NCBI RefSeq assembly: GCF_003259335.1
Contig: NZ_QLLL01000005.1
Location: forward strand, 62,001 to 126,000
Length of the DNA stretch: 64,000 nucleotides
Reading direction: 5' to 3'
DNA from: Chitinophaga skermanii
Lineage (GTDB): Bacteria; Bacteroidota; Bacteroidia; Chitinophagales; Chitinophagaceae
Positions 1 through 8,719 of this stretch are shown piece by piece. The notes beneath the pieces are model-generated. The model made no database searches. It saw nothing but the letters and a program-made list of their open reading frames with translations, and was not told the origin of the DNA. The position numbers and the translations under genes are program-made. Every line of letters begins with the position of its first letter. Position 1 is the first letter of the stretch.

Positions 1-1271
1 GGTTGTATGTAGGCCTATTACTAATCACGATTATAATAGCGGGCAGTTACCCGGCATTCATATTATCGGCCTTTAAGCCGGTAGCTACCTTGTATGGTAC
101 AATTTCTAAAAGTGCAGGTGGTTCAACTGTAAGAAAGGTGTTCACCGTGTTGCAGTTTTCTATTTCTGTGGCCTTGATTATTTGCGGGGTAATTGTACAT
201 CAACAAATCCAACACTTCCAAAACGTACATACGGGCGTAGATCGTAACAATGTGTTGATGATTAATTTCAAATCTACCATTCACCCACATTACGCTGCTT
301 TCAATAACGAGGTACAGCAATTGGCCGGTGTAAAACAAACGGCCACAGCGCAGTACCCAATGTATGAAGGATTTGATATGTTCTTTATTCGTCCTAAATC
401 GGATGGTAAGGGGAATGACAATGAGAGTACGGCCTTGCCTTATTTCTCGGTAGATAGCTCGTTTATTAGCTTGTTGGGTTTACAATGGAGCATAGCCCCG
501 GGCGATTACCAAGAATTAATTCATGCAAAAAATACGTTAGTCATTAACGAAAAAGCCATAGAAAAATTAGGCTTGCGTCAAAACCCGGTGAATGAAACTA
601 TCAACTTCGCCGGCGCTACTATGCGTATTGGGGGTGTGTTGAAGAACTTCAACTACGAAACCTTAGAAAATGCTATTGGGCCGATGGCTATTGGTATTAC
701 TGAAAATGCCATGAATGCTTGGGGCGAAAGAGGTGGATCGATGTTCGTGAAGATAGCGCCTGGTACTTCCATTAAACCATTAATGGAGCGCTTAGAAACC
801 ATTTACAAAAAGTACGATGCACAATCGCCTTTCCAATATATGTTCTTAGATGAAACATTCAACAAGCTGTTCATCAACGAAACCCGTTTAGCGAGCTTGT
901 TCGATATTTTTATCAGCATCACCATCATGTTGGCTTGCTTGGGATTATTTGGCTTAGCAGCCTTCATGACCGAGCAACGTACCAAGGAAATTGGCATTCG
1001 CAAGGTATTGGGATCAAGTGTGCAACAAATCATCAAATTATTATCACTCGACTTTATCAAGCTTGTATTCATAGCTGTCATCATCGCGGCACCAATTGGT
1101 TATTTCGCGATGCATCAATGGCTGGAAAACTTCGCTTACCACGTAGATATTCAATGGTGGGTATTTGTATTAAGCGGTTTAGGAGCGGTAACGGTGGCCT
1201 TTATAACAGTAGGTTACCAATCGTTGAAAGCAGCTACACGCAATCCCATCAAGGCTTTGAAACAAGACTAA
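1..1271 (+). CDS. FtsX/MacB-type ABC permease, C-terminal part (cut by window start)
   Basis: Only the last 422 residues are present; the reading frame is open at the left edge, so there is no true start here. The fragment covers the last membrane segment of the first half (motif GSYPAF) and the complete second half: one transmembrane helix near residues 45-65, a periplasmic MacB-like domain, then three helices. The cytoplasmic coupling motif KEIGIRKVLG lies at residues 328-337 of the fragment; in this family it contacts the ATPase. The C-terminus (NPIKALKQD) matches the ending of the five downstream permeases. It is the first of six consecutive paralogues on this strand and ends 22 bases before the next start, suggesting one transcript. 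Substrate unknown. Confidence 0.9.
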   Translation, partial: LYVGLLLITIIIAGSYPAFILSAFKPVATLYGTISKSAGGSTVRKVFTVLQFSISVALIICGVIVHQQIQHFQNVHTGVDRNNVLMINFKSTIHPHYAAFNNEVQQLAGVKQTATAQYPMYEGFDMFFIRPKSDGKGNDNESTALPYFSVDSSFISLLGLQWSIAPGDYQELIHAKNTLVINEKAIEKLGLRQNPVNETINFAGATMRIGGVLKNFNYETLENAIGPMAIGITENAMNAWGERGGSMFVKIAPGTSIKPLMERLETIYKKYDAQSPFQYMFLDETFNKLFINETRLASLFDIFISITIMLACLGLFGLAAFMTEQRTKEIGIRKVLGSSVQQIIKLLSLDFIKLVFIAVIIAAPIGYFAMHQWLENFAYHVDIQWWVFVLSGLGAVTVAFITVGYQSLKAATRNPIKALKQD

Positions 1272-1293
1272 AACCCTATTACAACGAACGAAC

Positions 1294-3747
1294 ATGGTAC
1301 AGAATTATTTAAAAATAGCAAAGCGCAATATGTGGAGATACAAAGGTTTCTCTGCCATTAACATTGCCGGTTTAATGATCGGTCTTGTTTGTTGCTTGCT
1401 CATTTGCTTATATGTATTCGATGAATTAAGTTACGATCGCTGGAACCCTAAGGCCGATAGAATTTACCGTATCAATTCTGATATCAAGTTCGGTGAAAGA
1501 GATTATGTGATGTGCCTCACCGCCGATCCAATGGGTCCTGTAATGGCGAAGGACAATCCTCAAATAGAAAAGCAAGTACGCATTCATAACTACTACGCTA
1601 CTGTAGTACGCAAAGGAGAAGATAACATCCCGCAAGGAAACTTGCTCTACGCCGACTCTACCTTGTTCGATGTGTTCCCTTTTAAAGTACTACAAGGCGA
1701 TGCAAAAACAGCCTTAGCGGCACCGGGTACAATTGTACTAACCGAGTCGATGGCGAAGAAATACTTTGGAAATGCCAACGCTTCTGTAGTGGGCCAAACC
1801 CTATTAATCGATAACTACAACTTGGTGCGTGTAACCGCCGTTATCGAAGATTTACCGAGCAATATGCACTTTTATGCAGAAGGCTTCGTAAGTATGGCAT
1901 CCTTCCAAAATAGCCGCGAAAACGCTTGGGGTAGCCATAACTTCCATACATATTTATTGCTTCGCGACGGGGTAGACGCAAATTCATTCTTTCCTAGGGC
2001 AGAACAGAACTACGTGAAAACATACTTATACCCTTGGATTCAGAAAACCTTGGGTATGACGTTCGACGACCTCAAAAAGTCGGGCAATTTCTTAAAATAC
2101 AGTATCATCCCTTTAAAAGATATTCACTTACATTCTAACCGCGAGGGCGAATTAAAGCCAAGCGGTAGTATCCAGTATGTTTGGGTGTTCTCTGCTGTTG
2201 CCTTGTTTATATTGATGATTGCTTGTATCAACTTTATGAACTTAACCACGGCGCAATCGAGCAAACGTAGTAAAGAAGTGGGTATACGCAAAGTATTGGG
2301 ATCGGATCAAGCGGCATTAATTAAGCAATTCCTCGCAGAATCGTTCCTAACCGTATTAATCGCTTTAATATTAGCTATTGGCATGATGGCAGTAGTATTG
2401 CCTGCTTTCAATGAAATAGCGAATAAGGAATTAAGCTTCTTTACCATTTTCCAACCACCGTTATTGTTCATGATTCTTGCATTACCATTCGTGGTAGGTG
2501 CATTAGCGGGTAGCTATCCAGCATTTTTCTTATCCCGTTTCCAACCGTTGAAAGTGTTGAAAAGCAATACGGGTGGTAAACACGGAACAGGTGGTAAATT
2601 AAGGAGTGTGTTGGTGGTATTCCAATTCACCATGTCGATCATCCTGTTGTCTAGTACCGTTATCATTTATAAACAACTGGGTTATATCCAAAATACTAAA
2701 CTGGGTTTCCAGCGTGAGCAGCGGATTATTGTGCAGAATTTGGGTACGTTGAATCAGAACAAATTAGCCACCCTGAAAGAATCGTTCGCTAAAGTACCGG
2801 GTGTAATCAATGCTTCTATATCTGGTTTCTTGCCAGTTTCTTCTAATAGAACCAATACTATTTTCTACAAAGGAAACGGTAACAACAAGGAAACACCTGT
2901 ATCGATGCAACATTGGTTCGCAGATGCCGATTATATGAAAACAATGGGCATGGAACTAGCGTCTGGTCGTTATTTCGAACCTGCTAGTTTTGGAAACGAT
3001 TCTGTTGGTATGGTGTTGAATGAAGAAGCGGTGAAGAAATTCGGATTCAAATCAAATGAAGAAGCGCTCGGTAAGGATATTACCGAGTACGTGGATATGG
3101 ATGCACAAAAATTTGCCACTTTCCATGTAATTGGGGTAATGAAGAACTTCCACTTCGAATCACTTCGTCAAACTATTGGTGCTTTATCTATTAAACTCAG
3201 CGGCGATGGTAACCGCATCACCTTGCACGTTAGTCCGCAAAAAGATATGCCTGGGTTAGTGAAACAATTGGAAGATGTATTTAAACAACAAGTGCCGCAC
3301 GAAATGTTCAGCTATGCCTTTATGGACGAGTCGTACAACAACATGTACCGTGCAGAAACCCGTGTAGGTAGAATTGCCTTGGTATTTGCTGCATTGGCCA
3401 TTTTCATTGCTTGTATCGGCTTGTTAGGCTTGATTGCTTTCGTAGTGCAACAACGCAATAAAGAAATTGGTATCCGCAAGGTATTGGGGGCATCTACGGT
3501 GAGCGTGGTAACGCTATTGTCGAAAGATTTTATCAAGCTTGTAATCGTAGCGATTGTTATTGCTACACCGCTGGCTTGGTATTTAATGAGTTCTTGGTTG
3601 AAAGACTTCGCATTCAGCATTCAATTACATTGGTGGTTGTTCGCATTCGCTGGAGGTGTGGCCGTATTTATTGCATTATTAACAGTAGGACTACAATCAT
3701 TAAAAGCAGCTTTAACGAATCCAATTCAATCGTTAAAGTCAGAATAA
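1294..3747 (+). CDS. FtsX/MacB-type ABC transporter permease (double-domain)
   Basis: An 817-residue inner-membrane permease built as a tandem duplication. Helix 1 is near residues 19-42. A MacB-like periplasmic domain follows to about 290, then a three-helix FtsX domain with coupling motif KEVGIRKVLG at 327-336. The arrangement repeats, with the second motif KEIGIRKVLG at 723-732. MacB itself is a homodimer of one such half, so a fused pair can plausibly form the whole membrane unit in one chain; that is inference. MacB also carries its own ATPase domain, which this protein lacks; the only ATPase nearby is the gene starting at 13606. The ATG at 1294 gives the family's usual N-terminus (YLKIAKRNMWR). 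Spacing to both neighbours is about 20 bases, consistent with an operon. Substrate unknown. Confidence 0.92.
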   Translation: MVQNYLKIAKRNMWRYKGFSAINIAGLMIGLVCCLLICLYVFDELSYDRWNPKADRIYRINSDIKFGERDYVMCLTADPMGPVMAKDNPQIEKQVRIHNYYATVVRKGEDNIPQGNLLYADSTLFDVFPFKVLQGDAKTALAAPGTIVLTESMAKKYFGNANASVVGQTLLIDNYNLVRVTAVIEDLPSNMHFYAEGFVSMASFQNSRENAWGSHNFHTYLLLRDGVDANSFFPRAEQNYVKTYLYPWIQKTLGMTFDDLKKSGNFLKYSIIPLKDIHLHSNREGELKPSGSIQYVWVFSAVALFILMIACINFMNLTTAQSSKRSKEVGIRKVLGSDQAALIKQFLAESFLTVLIALILAIGMMAVVLPAFNEIANKELSFFTIFQPPLLFMILALPFVVGALAGSYPAFFLSRFQPLKVLKSNTGGKHGTGGKLRSVLVVFQFTMSIILLSSTVIIYKQLGYIQNTKLGFQREQRIIVQNLGTLNQNKLATLKESFAKVPGVINASISGFLPVSSNRTNTIFYKGNGNNKETPVSMQHWFADADYMKTMGMELASGRYFEPASFGNDSVGMVLNEEAVKKFGFKSNEEALGKDITEYVDMDAQKFATFHVIGVMKNFHFESLRQTIGALSIKLSGDGNRITLHVSPQKDMPGLVKQLEDVFKQQVPHEMFSYAFMDESYNNMYRAETRVGRIALVFAALAIFIACIGLLGLIAFVVQQRNKEIGIRKVLGASTVSVVTLLSKDFIKLVIVAIVIATPLAWYLMSSWLKDFAFSIQLHWWLFAFAGGVAVFIALLTVGLQSLKAALTNPIQSLKSE

Positions 3748-3772
3748 AACACAGCATTCTAAAACCTCGATT

Positions 3773-6232
3773 ATGTTATTCAATTACATCATAGTAGCCT
3801 GGAGAAATCTTAGACGCAATAAGCTGTTCTCGGCCATCAATATTATGGGCTTGGCCATTGGCTTAGCGTGCTGTATGGCTTTAGTGTTGTATATCTTTAA
3901 TGAATTGTCGTACGATAAACAATTCAAAAAAGGCGATCAAATCTATTTACTAGGTACCGACTTTATTCGTACTTCTGGTGATAAGGAGTCGGGCGTTTCC
4001 TCTTCTGCACCGTTTGCATACGCGATGAAGAGTGAATTACCCGCTATTGCTCAATCGACGAGATTGTTCCGCGACCCGGCTTCCGATAAAATCCTTTTCC
4101 GCTATACAAATCAAAACAACGTACAACAATCCGTTTTTCAACAACGTGGCTTTTACGTTGATTCCACTTTCTTCGATGTATTCGACTATAAATTCATAGC
4201 CGGTAACCCGCAGAATGCGTTACAGAATCCACAAGGACTTGTACTTTCTGCTACCCTCGCTAAGAACTTGTATAGCAACCCTGTAAATGCTTTAGGAAAA
4301 GTAATTGAGGTAGAAAGCAACATGGGTAAATATAGTTTAACTGTAACCGGCGTATTCGACGATAGTCAATTGAACCACATCGGTGCAAACTTCTTCATGC
4401 CGATGACGATGGGTTGGATTGCAGAATTTGTACGAAGCAACCAAGTAGAGTTTGCCGCGAATAATATGTTTATGACATATTTCCGTTTGCATGAAAATGC
4501 TACCCGCGAAAGCTTGGAGAAATTGCTGCCTGGGTTTATTGAAAAGTATGCCCGTAAAGACTTAACGGTAATTGGATTTGATAAACGTTTGTTCTTGATT
4601 CCATTGAAAGAAATTCACTTCAGTGCCGATATTAAATCCAACATCTTAACACCTACCATCACTAAAAAGTATTTATACATTCTTGGTTCCATTGCTGCCT
4701 TCTTACTTGTAATTGGCTGTATTAACTTCATGAACCTTGCTACCGCTCGTTCTGCAAAAAGAGCAGCAGAAGTAGGTGTACGTAAATCGATGGGCGCTAC
4801 AAAAGGAGCGTTGATCAAACAATTCATCGGCGAATCGATGATGATCACCTTTATCGCCTTTGGCATTGCCGTGGTGTTATTGATCTGTGTATTGCCTTTG
4901 TTCAATAACCTAACAGGTAAACAAATATCCGTATTGCAAGTGCTCGATTGGAAGATCTTAGTATCGTTCTTGTTATTGTCGTTGTTAACTGGCGTTTTAG
5001 CAGGTAGTTACCCGGCTTTCTACTTGTCGATGTTTAAACCGGTAGAAGTATTAAAAGGTAAAGTGGTGAACAATTACAGTGCTATCTTCCTGCGTAAGGG
5101 TTTGGTAGTATTCCAGTTTATCATTACTATTTGCTTGATCCTTGCGGCATTGGTAATACAAATGCAAATGAAGTATTTGCAAGAAGCGCCGTTGGGTTTC
5201 AATAAAGATCAGCAAATCATTCTTCCATTACAAACAGAATATACGCGTTCGCACATTAACGTGATAAAAGAAGCATTGAGAAATAATAGCCAAGTAGAGC
5301 AAGTGGCGGGCACACAGTTTTACCCGGGTGTTACGAACTTTGGAGATTTCGCTTTATTCAATGAAGGGCAAACCGTGAAAGATGCCAAGAAATTCTCGCG
5401 TAACTGGGTTGATGAGAACTTCTTAGAAGGTTTAGGGGTGAAGTTATTACAAGGTAGATTGTTTTCTACGCAATATAAAACCGACAGCCTTACGAGCCTC
5501 GTTATTAACGAAGCCGGTGTGCGTGCTTTGGGATATAAACAAGGAGAAAATGTAATCGGTAAAAAGGTGTATGCTGAATGGCATGGTGAGCGCGAGCAGA
5601 TGGAAATTGTAGGTGTGGTAAAAGATTTCCACTTCACCAGCTTACACGAAAAAATTGAACCGTTCTCATTCCGATTCGAGCCTAATAGCGATGGCTATAA
5701 TTACTGCTTAATTCACGTGAATACAACGGATATACAAGGCTTCTTACGTACCCTAGAAAGTACATGGAACCGTATTTACCCCATGGAGCCATTTACCTAT
5801 TCAATGCTCAGCGACGATTTCAACCGCTATTACTCGGCCGATCAGCGTACGGCTAGCATTGTAAACGTATTTGGTACCATCGCAATTGTTATCTCTTGCT
5901 TGGGCTTGTTTGGCTTAGTGGCTTTCTCTACGCAACAACGCACGAAAGAAATTGGCATCCGTAAAGTATTGGGTGCTTCCGTAACACAAATTGTGACGTT
6001 ACTGTCGAGAGACTTCTTGAAATTGGTGGTGCTCGCCATCGTAATCGCTTGCCCATTAGCATACTGGGCTATGAATACATGGTTGAACGATTTTGCATAT
6101 AAGATTAAAATTGAATGGTGGATGTATGTAGTGACGGCCGTAGTTGCCTTATTGGTAGCAGGCTTAACACTCAGTTATCAAAGTATTAAAGCTGCATTAC
6201 TCAATCCTGTTAAATCAATAAAAGCGGAATAA
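3773..6232 (+). CDS. FtsX/MacB-type ABC transporter permease (double-domain)
   Basis: An 819-residue paralogue of its neighbours with the same plan: helix 1 near residues 20-40, periplasmic domain, three helices, then the block again. The first coupling motif reads AEVGVRKSMGA, the second KEIGIRKVLG at 725-734. The end is NPVKSIKAE, the family's usual basic tail. The stop codon shares one base with the start of the next gene (TAATG at 6230-6234), a strong sign of translational coupling. The periplasmic domains differ markedly from those of the other permeases, while the coupling regions stay nearly constant. That is what would be expected if the copies share one ATPase but act on different partners or substrates (inference). 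Confidence 0.92.
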   Translation: MLFNYIIVAWRNLRRNKLFSAINIMGLAIGLACCMALVLYIFNELSYDKQFKKGDQIYLLGTDFIRTSGDKESGVSSSAPFAYAMKSELPAIAQSTRLFRDPASDKILFRYTNQNNVQQSVFQQRGFYVDSTFFDVFDYKFIAGNPQNALQNPQGLVLSATLAKNLYSNPVNALGKVIEVESNMGKYSLTVTGVFDDSQLNHIGANFFMPMTMGWIAEFVRSNQVEFAANNMFMTYFRLHENATRESLEKLLPGFIEKYARKDLTVIGFDKRLFLIPLKEIHFSADIKSNILTPTITKKYLYILGSIAAFLLVIGCINFMNLATARSAKRAAEVGVRKSMGATKGALIKQFIGESMMITFIAFGIAVVLLICVLPLFNNLTGKQISVLQVLDWKILVSFLLLSLLTGVLAGSYPAFYLSMFKPVEVLKGKVVNNYSAIFLRKGLVVFQFIITICLILAALVIQMQMKYLQEAPLGFNKDQQIILPLQTEYTRSHINVIKEALRNNSQVEQVAGTQFYPGVTNFGDFALFNEGQTVKDAKKFSRNWVDENFLEGLGVKLLQGRLFSTQYKTDSLTSLVINEAGVRALGYKQGENVIGKKVYAEWHGEREQMEIVGVVKDFHFTSLHEKIEPFSFRFEPNSDGYNYCLIHVNTTDIQGFLRTLESTWNRIYPMEPFTYSMLSDDFNRYYSADQRTASIVNVFGTIAIVISCLGLFGLVAFSTQQRTKEIGIRKVLGASVTQIVTLLSRDFLKLVVLAIVIACPLAYWAMNTWLNDFAYKIKIEWWMYVVTAVVALLVAGLTLSYQSIKAALLNPVKSIKAE

Positions 6233-8679
6233 TGATTAAAAACTATTTTAAAATCGCTTGGCGGAATATCAAGCAACGCAAAGTGTTTTCCATCATTAAC
6301 ATCCTTGGCTTAGCCATAGGTATTAGCACCGCTTTGGTGATTTACATGATGGTACATTATGAAACACACTTCGATACCTTCCATCCCAATAAAGAACGCA
6401 TCTTCCGTATTGTAACAGAAATGCCGGCCGATGAACCAGGTGGTGAAGGCTTCCACAATGGCGGCGTACCTACACCTATGTACGATGCAGCACAAGACGA
6501 AATCGCTGCTTTTCAATACGTAGCGCCGGTATCCACTAATTTCTACCAAACAAAGGTTACTATCGGTAACGAGGGTAAAGATCCCAAAGATTTTATCAGT
6601 GTAGATAATATCGTGGTAACCAACGAGCAATACTTCGATATCATCCAGTATAAATGGTTAGCCGGTAATGCTAAGTCGATGGCAGAGGTAAACCAAGTAG
6701 TGTTAACAGCCGACCGTGCAAAGCAATATTACCCGAACATGTCGTTCGCTCAAATGATCGGGCAAGGCATTACCTTGAACGATAGCCTGCATTTCCAAGT
6801 GGCAGGTGTGGTAGAGCAGCTACAAGGAACTACTGATTTCAATTTTAAAACATTCATTTCTTATAAAACAGTTACAACAGGTTTTTTACATAAAGCATGG
6901 TATTGGGGCGCATGGAATAGTATTAATTCCGCCAACCAATTGCTTGTTATGTTACGCGAAAACACGCCTATTGCCACTGCGCAAAAGCAGTTGTGGGCTG
7001 TAAATCAGAAATACATTAAACCAGAGAAAGGAAAAACGCAGCTAGAACAAATTTATCACCTGAGTCCTATCCAAGACCTACACTTTACCGGCTACGACAA
7101 CTTCGGTACACCGCAAGCCAATAAAGAAGTATTTAAGAAATTAACCATAGTAGCTATTTGCTTATTGTTGCTCGCTTGTATCAACTTTGTGAATTTAAAT
7201 ACAGCGCAAGGTACTACACGTGCAAAAGAAGTAGGTATTCGCAAAAGCTTGGGTAGTTCGGTGAGTAACTTGGTTGCCCGCTTTTTGGGTGAAAGCTTCG
7301 TGTTAACATGCTTGTCGGCTATATTGTCTATTTGCATGGTGCCACTTATTTTACAACAGTTTTCCGATTTCCTACCAGGTGGTTTATCGGCATTGTATAT
7401 GTTCCAGTGGCATGTGGGGTTGTTTTTGGTAGGATTGGTGGTCGTAATGAGTTTATTAGCCGGTTTATACCCAGCTTGGGTGTTGTCGAAATACAAACCC
7501 ATTAGTGTGTTACGTGGTAGGATGACAACTAATACCAAGAGTGGTGGCATATCTCTACGCCAAGTATTAACCGTGTTACAGTTTACTTTCGCGATTGGTT
7601 TTATCGTAGGAACCTTCATCGTAATACAACAAATCAAATATGCCCTAACAGCTGATTTAGGATACAGGAAAGATGCGATTGTAAATATTAGGTTGCCATT
7701 CTCTTCTAAGGTGAGCCAAACTGAAGTATTTGCCGGTAAACTTGAACAGATGTCGGGTGTTAAAAAGGTATCTAAAAACTCTTTTGCCCCTTCTACAGCA
7801 GGTTCTGTTACCATGATAATTGAGGCTACCATTAAAGGCAAGAAATGGGAGAGTGCTGCTCAAATTCGGGCTACGGATAAAAACTACATCGATTTATTCC
7901 AACTGGAACTAGTGGCGGGTCGTAATTTCTTACGCGATGACACGCTCAGTGAGGCCATCATCAACGAATCAATGGCCAAAGCAATGGGTTTTTCGAACCC
8001 TAATGATGCCTTGAATCAATTCGTGAGCGCAAGTTCAAAAGAAAAATTGCCTGTAGTTGGTGTGATCAAAGATTTCCACTTCCGTTCATTCCGTGATAAA
8101 ATCACCCCGTTAATGATGCGCCCGCAAATGAATATGATGCGCAATGTTAGCGTACTGGTAGGACCCACTACACAAGGATATTCAAAAACAATGCAGCAGT
8201 TTGAAGCTGCTTTTAAATCGGTATACCCCGATAATGTTTTTGATGCTACTTTCTTCGATCAGCAAATTGCTGATTTGTATTCCCAAGAGCGCAATACGTT
8301 ACAATTGCTTAGTTGGGCCACGGGCTTAATCATCTTCATCAGTAGTTTAGGCATGTTGGGCCTAGTGATCCATGCTACCCAATCGCGCACAAAGGAAATT
8401 GGCGTGCGTAAAGTACTCGGTGCCAGTGTTACAAACATTGTAGTGCTTGTATCAAAAGATTTCGTAAAACTGATCATCATTTCATTAATCATTGCTACAC
8501 CTATCTCGTATTACTTGATGAAAGAATGGTTAAGCAATTTCGCATACGGTGTGTCTATTCATTGGTGGGTATTCGGGTTAGCTGGTTTGGGCGCAATTGT
8601 AATTGCCGTAGCTACCATTAGTTACCAAACTATAAAAGCGGCTATGGTAAACCCAATTGAGTCGTTAAAATCTGAATAA
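6232..8679 (+). CDS. FtsX/MacB-type ABC transporter permease (double-domain)
   Basis: An 815-residue fused permease. The ATG overlaps the preceding stop codon by one base (TAATG), which fixes the start and indicates translational coupling. The N-terminus YFKIAWRNIKQRK is followed by helix 1 (about 18-42). The coupling motifs are KEVGIRKSLG in the first half and KEIGVRKVLG at 721-730. The large extracytoplasmic segments (about 43-290 and 460-670) match MacB-PCD-type domains in position and size. There is no ATP-binding motif. It is the fourth permease of the six-copy array; the gap to the next gene is 40 bases. The transported molecule cannot be read from the sequence; MacB relatives handle peptides, lipoproteins, toxins or macrolides. 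Confidence 0.92.
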   Translation: MIKNYFKIAWRNIKQRKVFSIINILGLAIGISTALVIYMMVHYETHFDTFHPNKERIFRIVTEMPADEPGGEGFHNGGVPTPMYDAAQDEIAAFQYVAPVSTNFYQTKVTIGNEGKDPKDFISVDNIVVTNEQYFDIIQYKWLAGNAKSMAEVNQVVLTADRAKQYYPNMSFAQMIGQGITLNDSLHFQVAGVVEQLQGTTDFNFKTFISYKTVTTGFLHKAWYWGAWNSINSANQLLVMLRENTPIATAQKQLWAVNQKYIKPEKGKTQLEQIYHLSPIQDLHFTGYDNFGTPQANKEVFKKLTIVAICLLLLACINFVNLNTAQGTTRAKEVGIRKSLGSSVSNLVARFLGESFVLTCLSAILSICMVPLILQQFSDFLPGGLSALYMFQWHVGLFLVGLVVVMSLLAGLYPAWVLSKYKPISVLRGRMTTNTKSGGISLRQVLTVLQFTFAIGFIVGTFIVIQQIKYALTADLGYRKDAIVNIRLPFSSKVSQTEVFAGKLEQMSGVKKVSKNSFAPSTAGSVTMIIEATIKGKKWESAAQIRATDKNYIDLFQLELVAGRNFLRDDTLSEAIINESMAKAMGFSNPNDALNQFVSASSKEKLPVVGVIKDFHFRSFRDKITPLMMRPQMNMMRNVSVLVGPTTQGYSKTMQQFEAAFKSVYPDNVFDATFFDQQIADLYSQERNTLQLLSWATGLIIFISSLGMLGLVIHATQSRTKEIGVRKVLGASVTNIVVLVSKDFVKLIIISLIIATPISYYLMKEWLSNFAYGVSIHWWVFGLAGLGAIVIAVATISYQTIKAAMVNPIESLKSE

Positions 8680-8719
8680 TAATTACATCAAATATTGTTG
8701 TATCAATAAAGTTAATATC

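Noticed and set aside
7092..7841. A 249-residue open frame on the minus strand
   Set aside because: It lies wholly inside a well-supported permease gene on the other strand and has no recognisable domain; it reflects the codon pattern of the permease.
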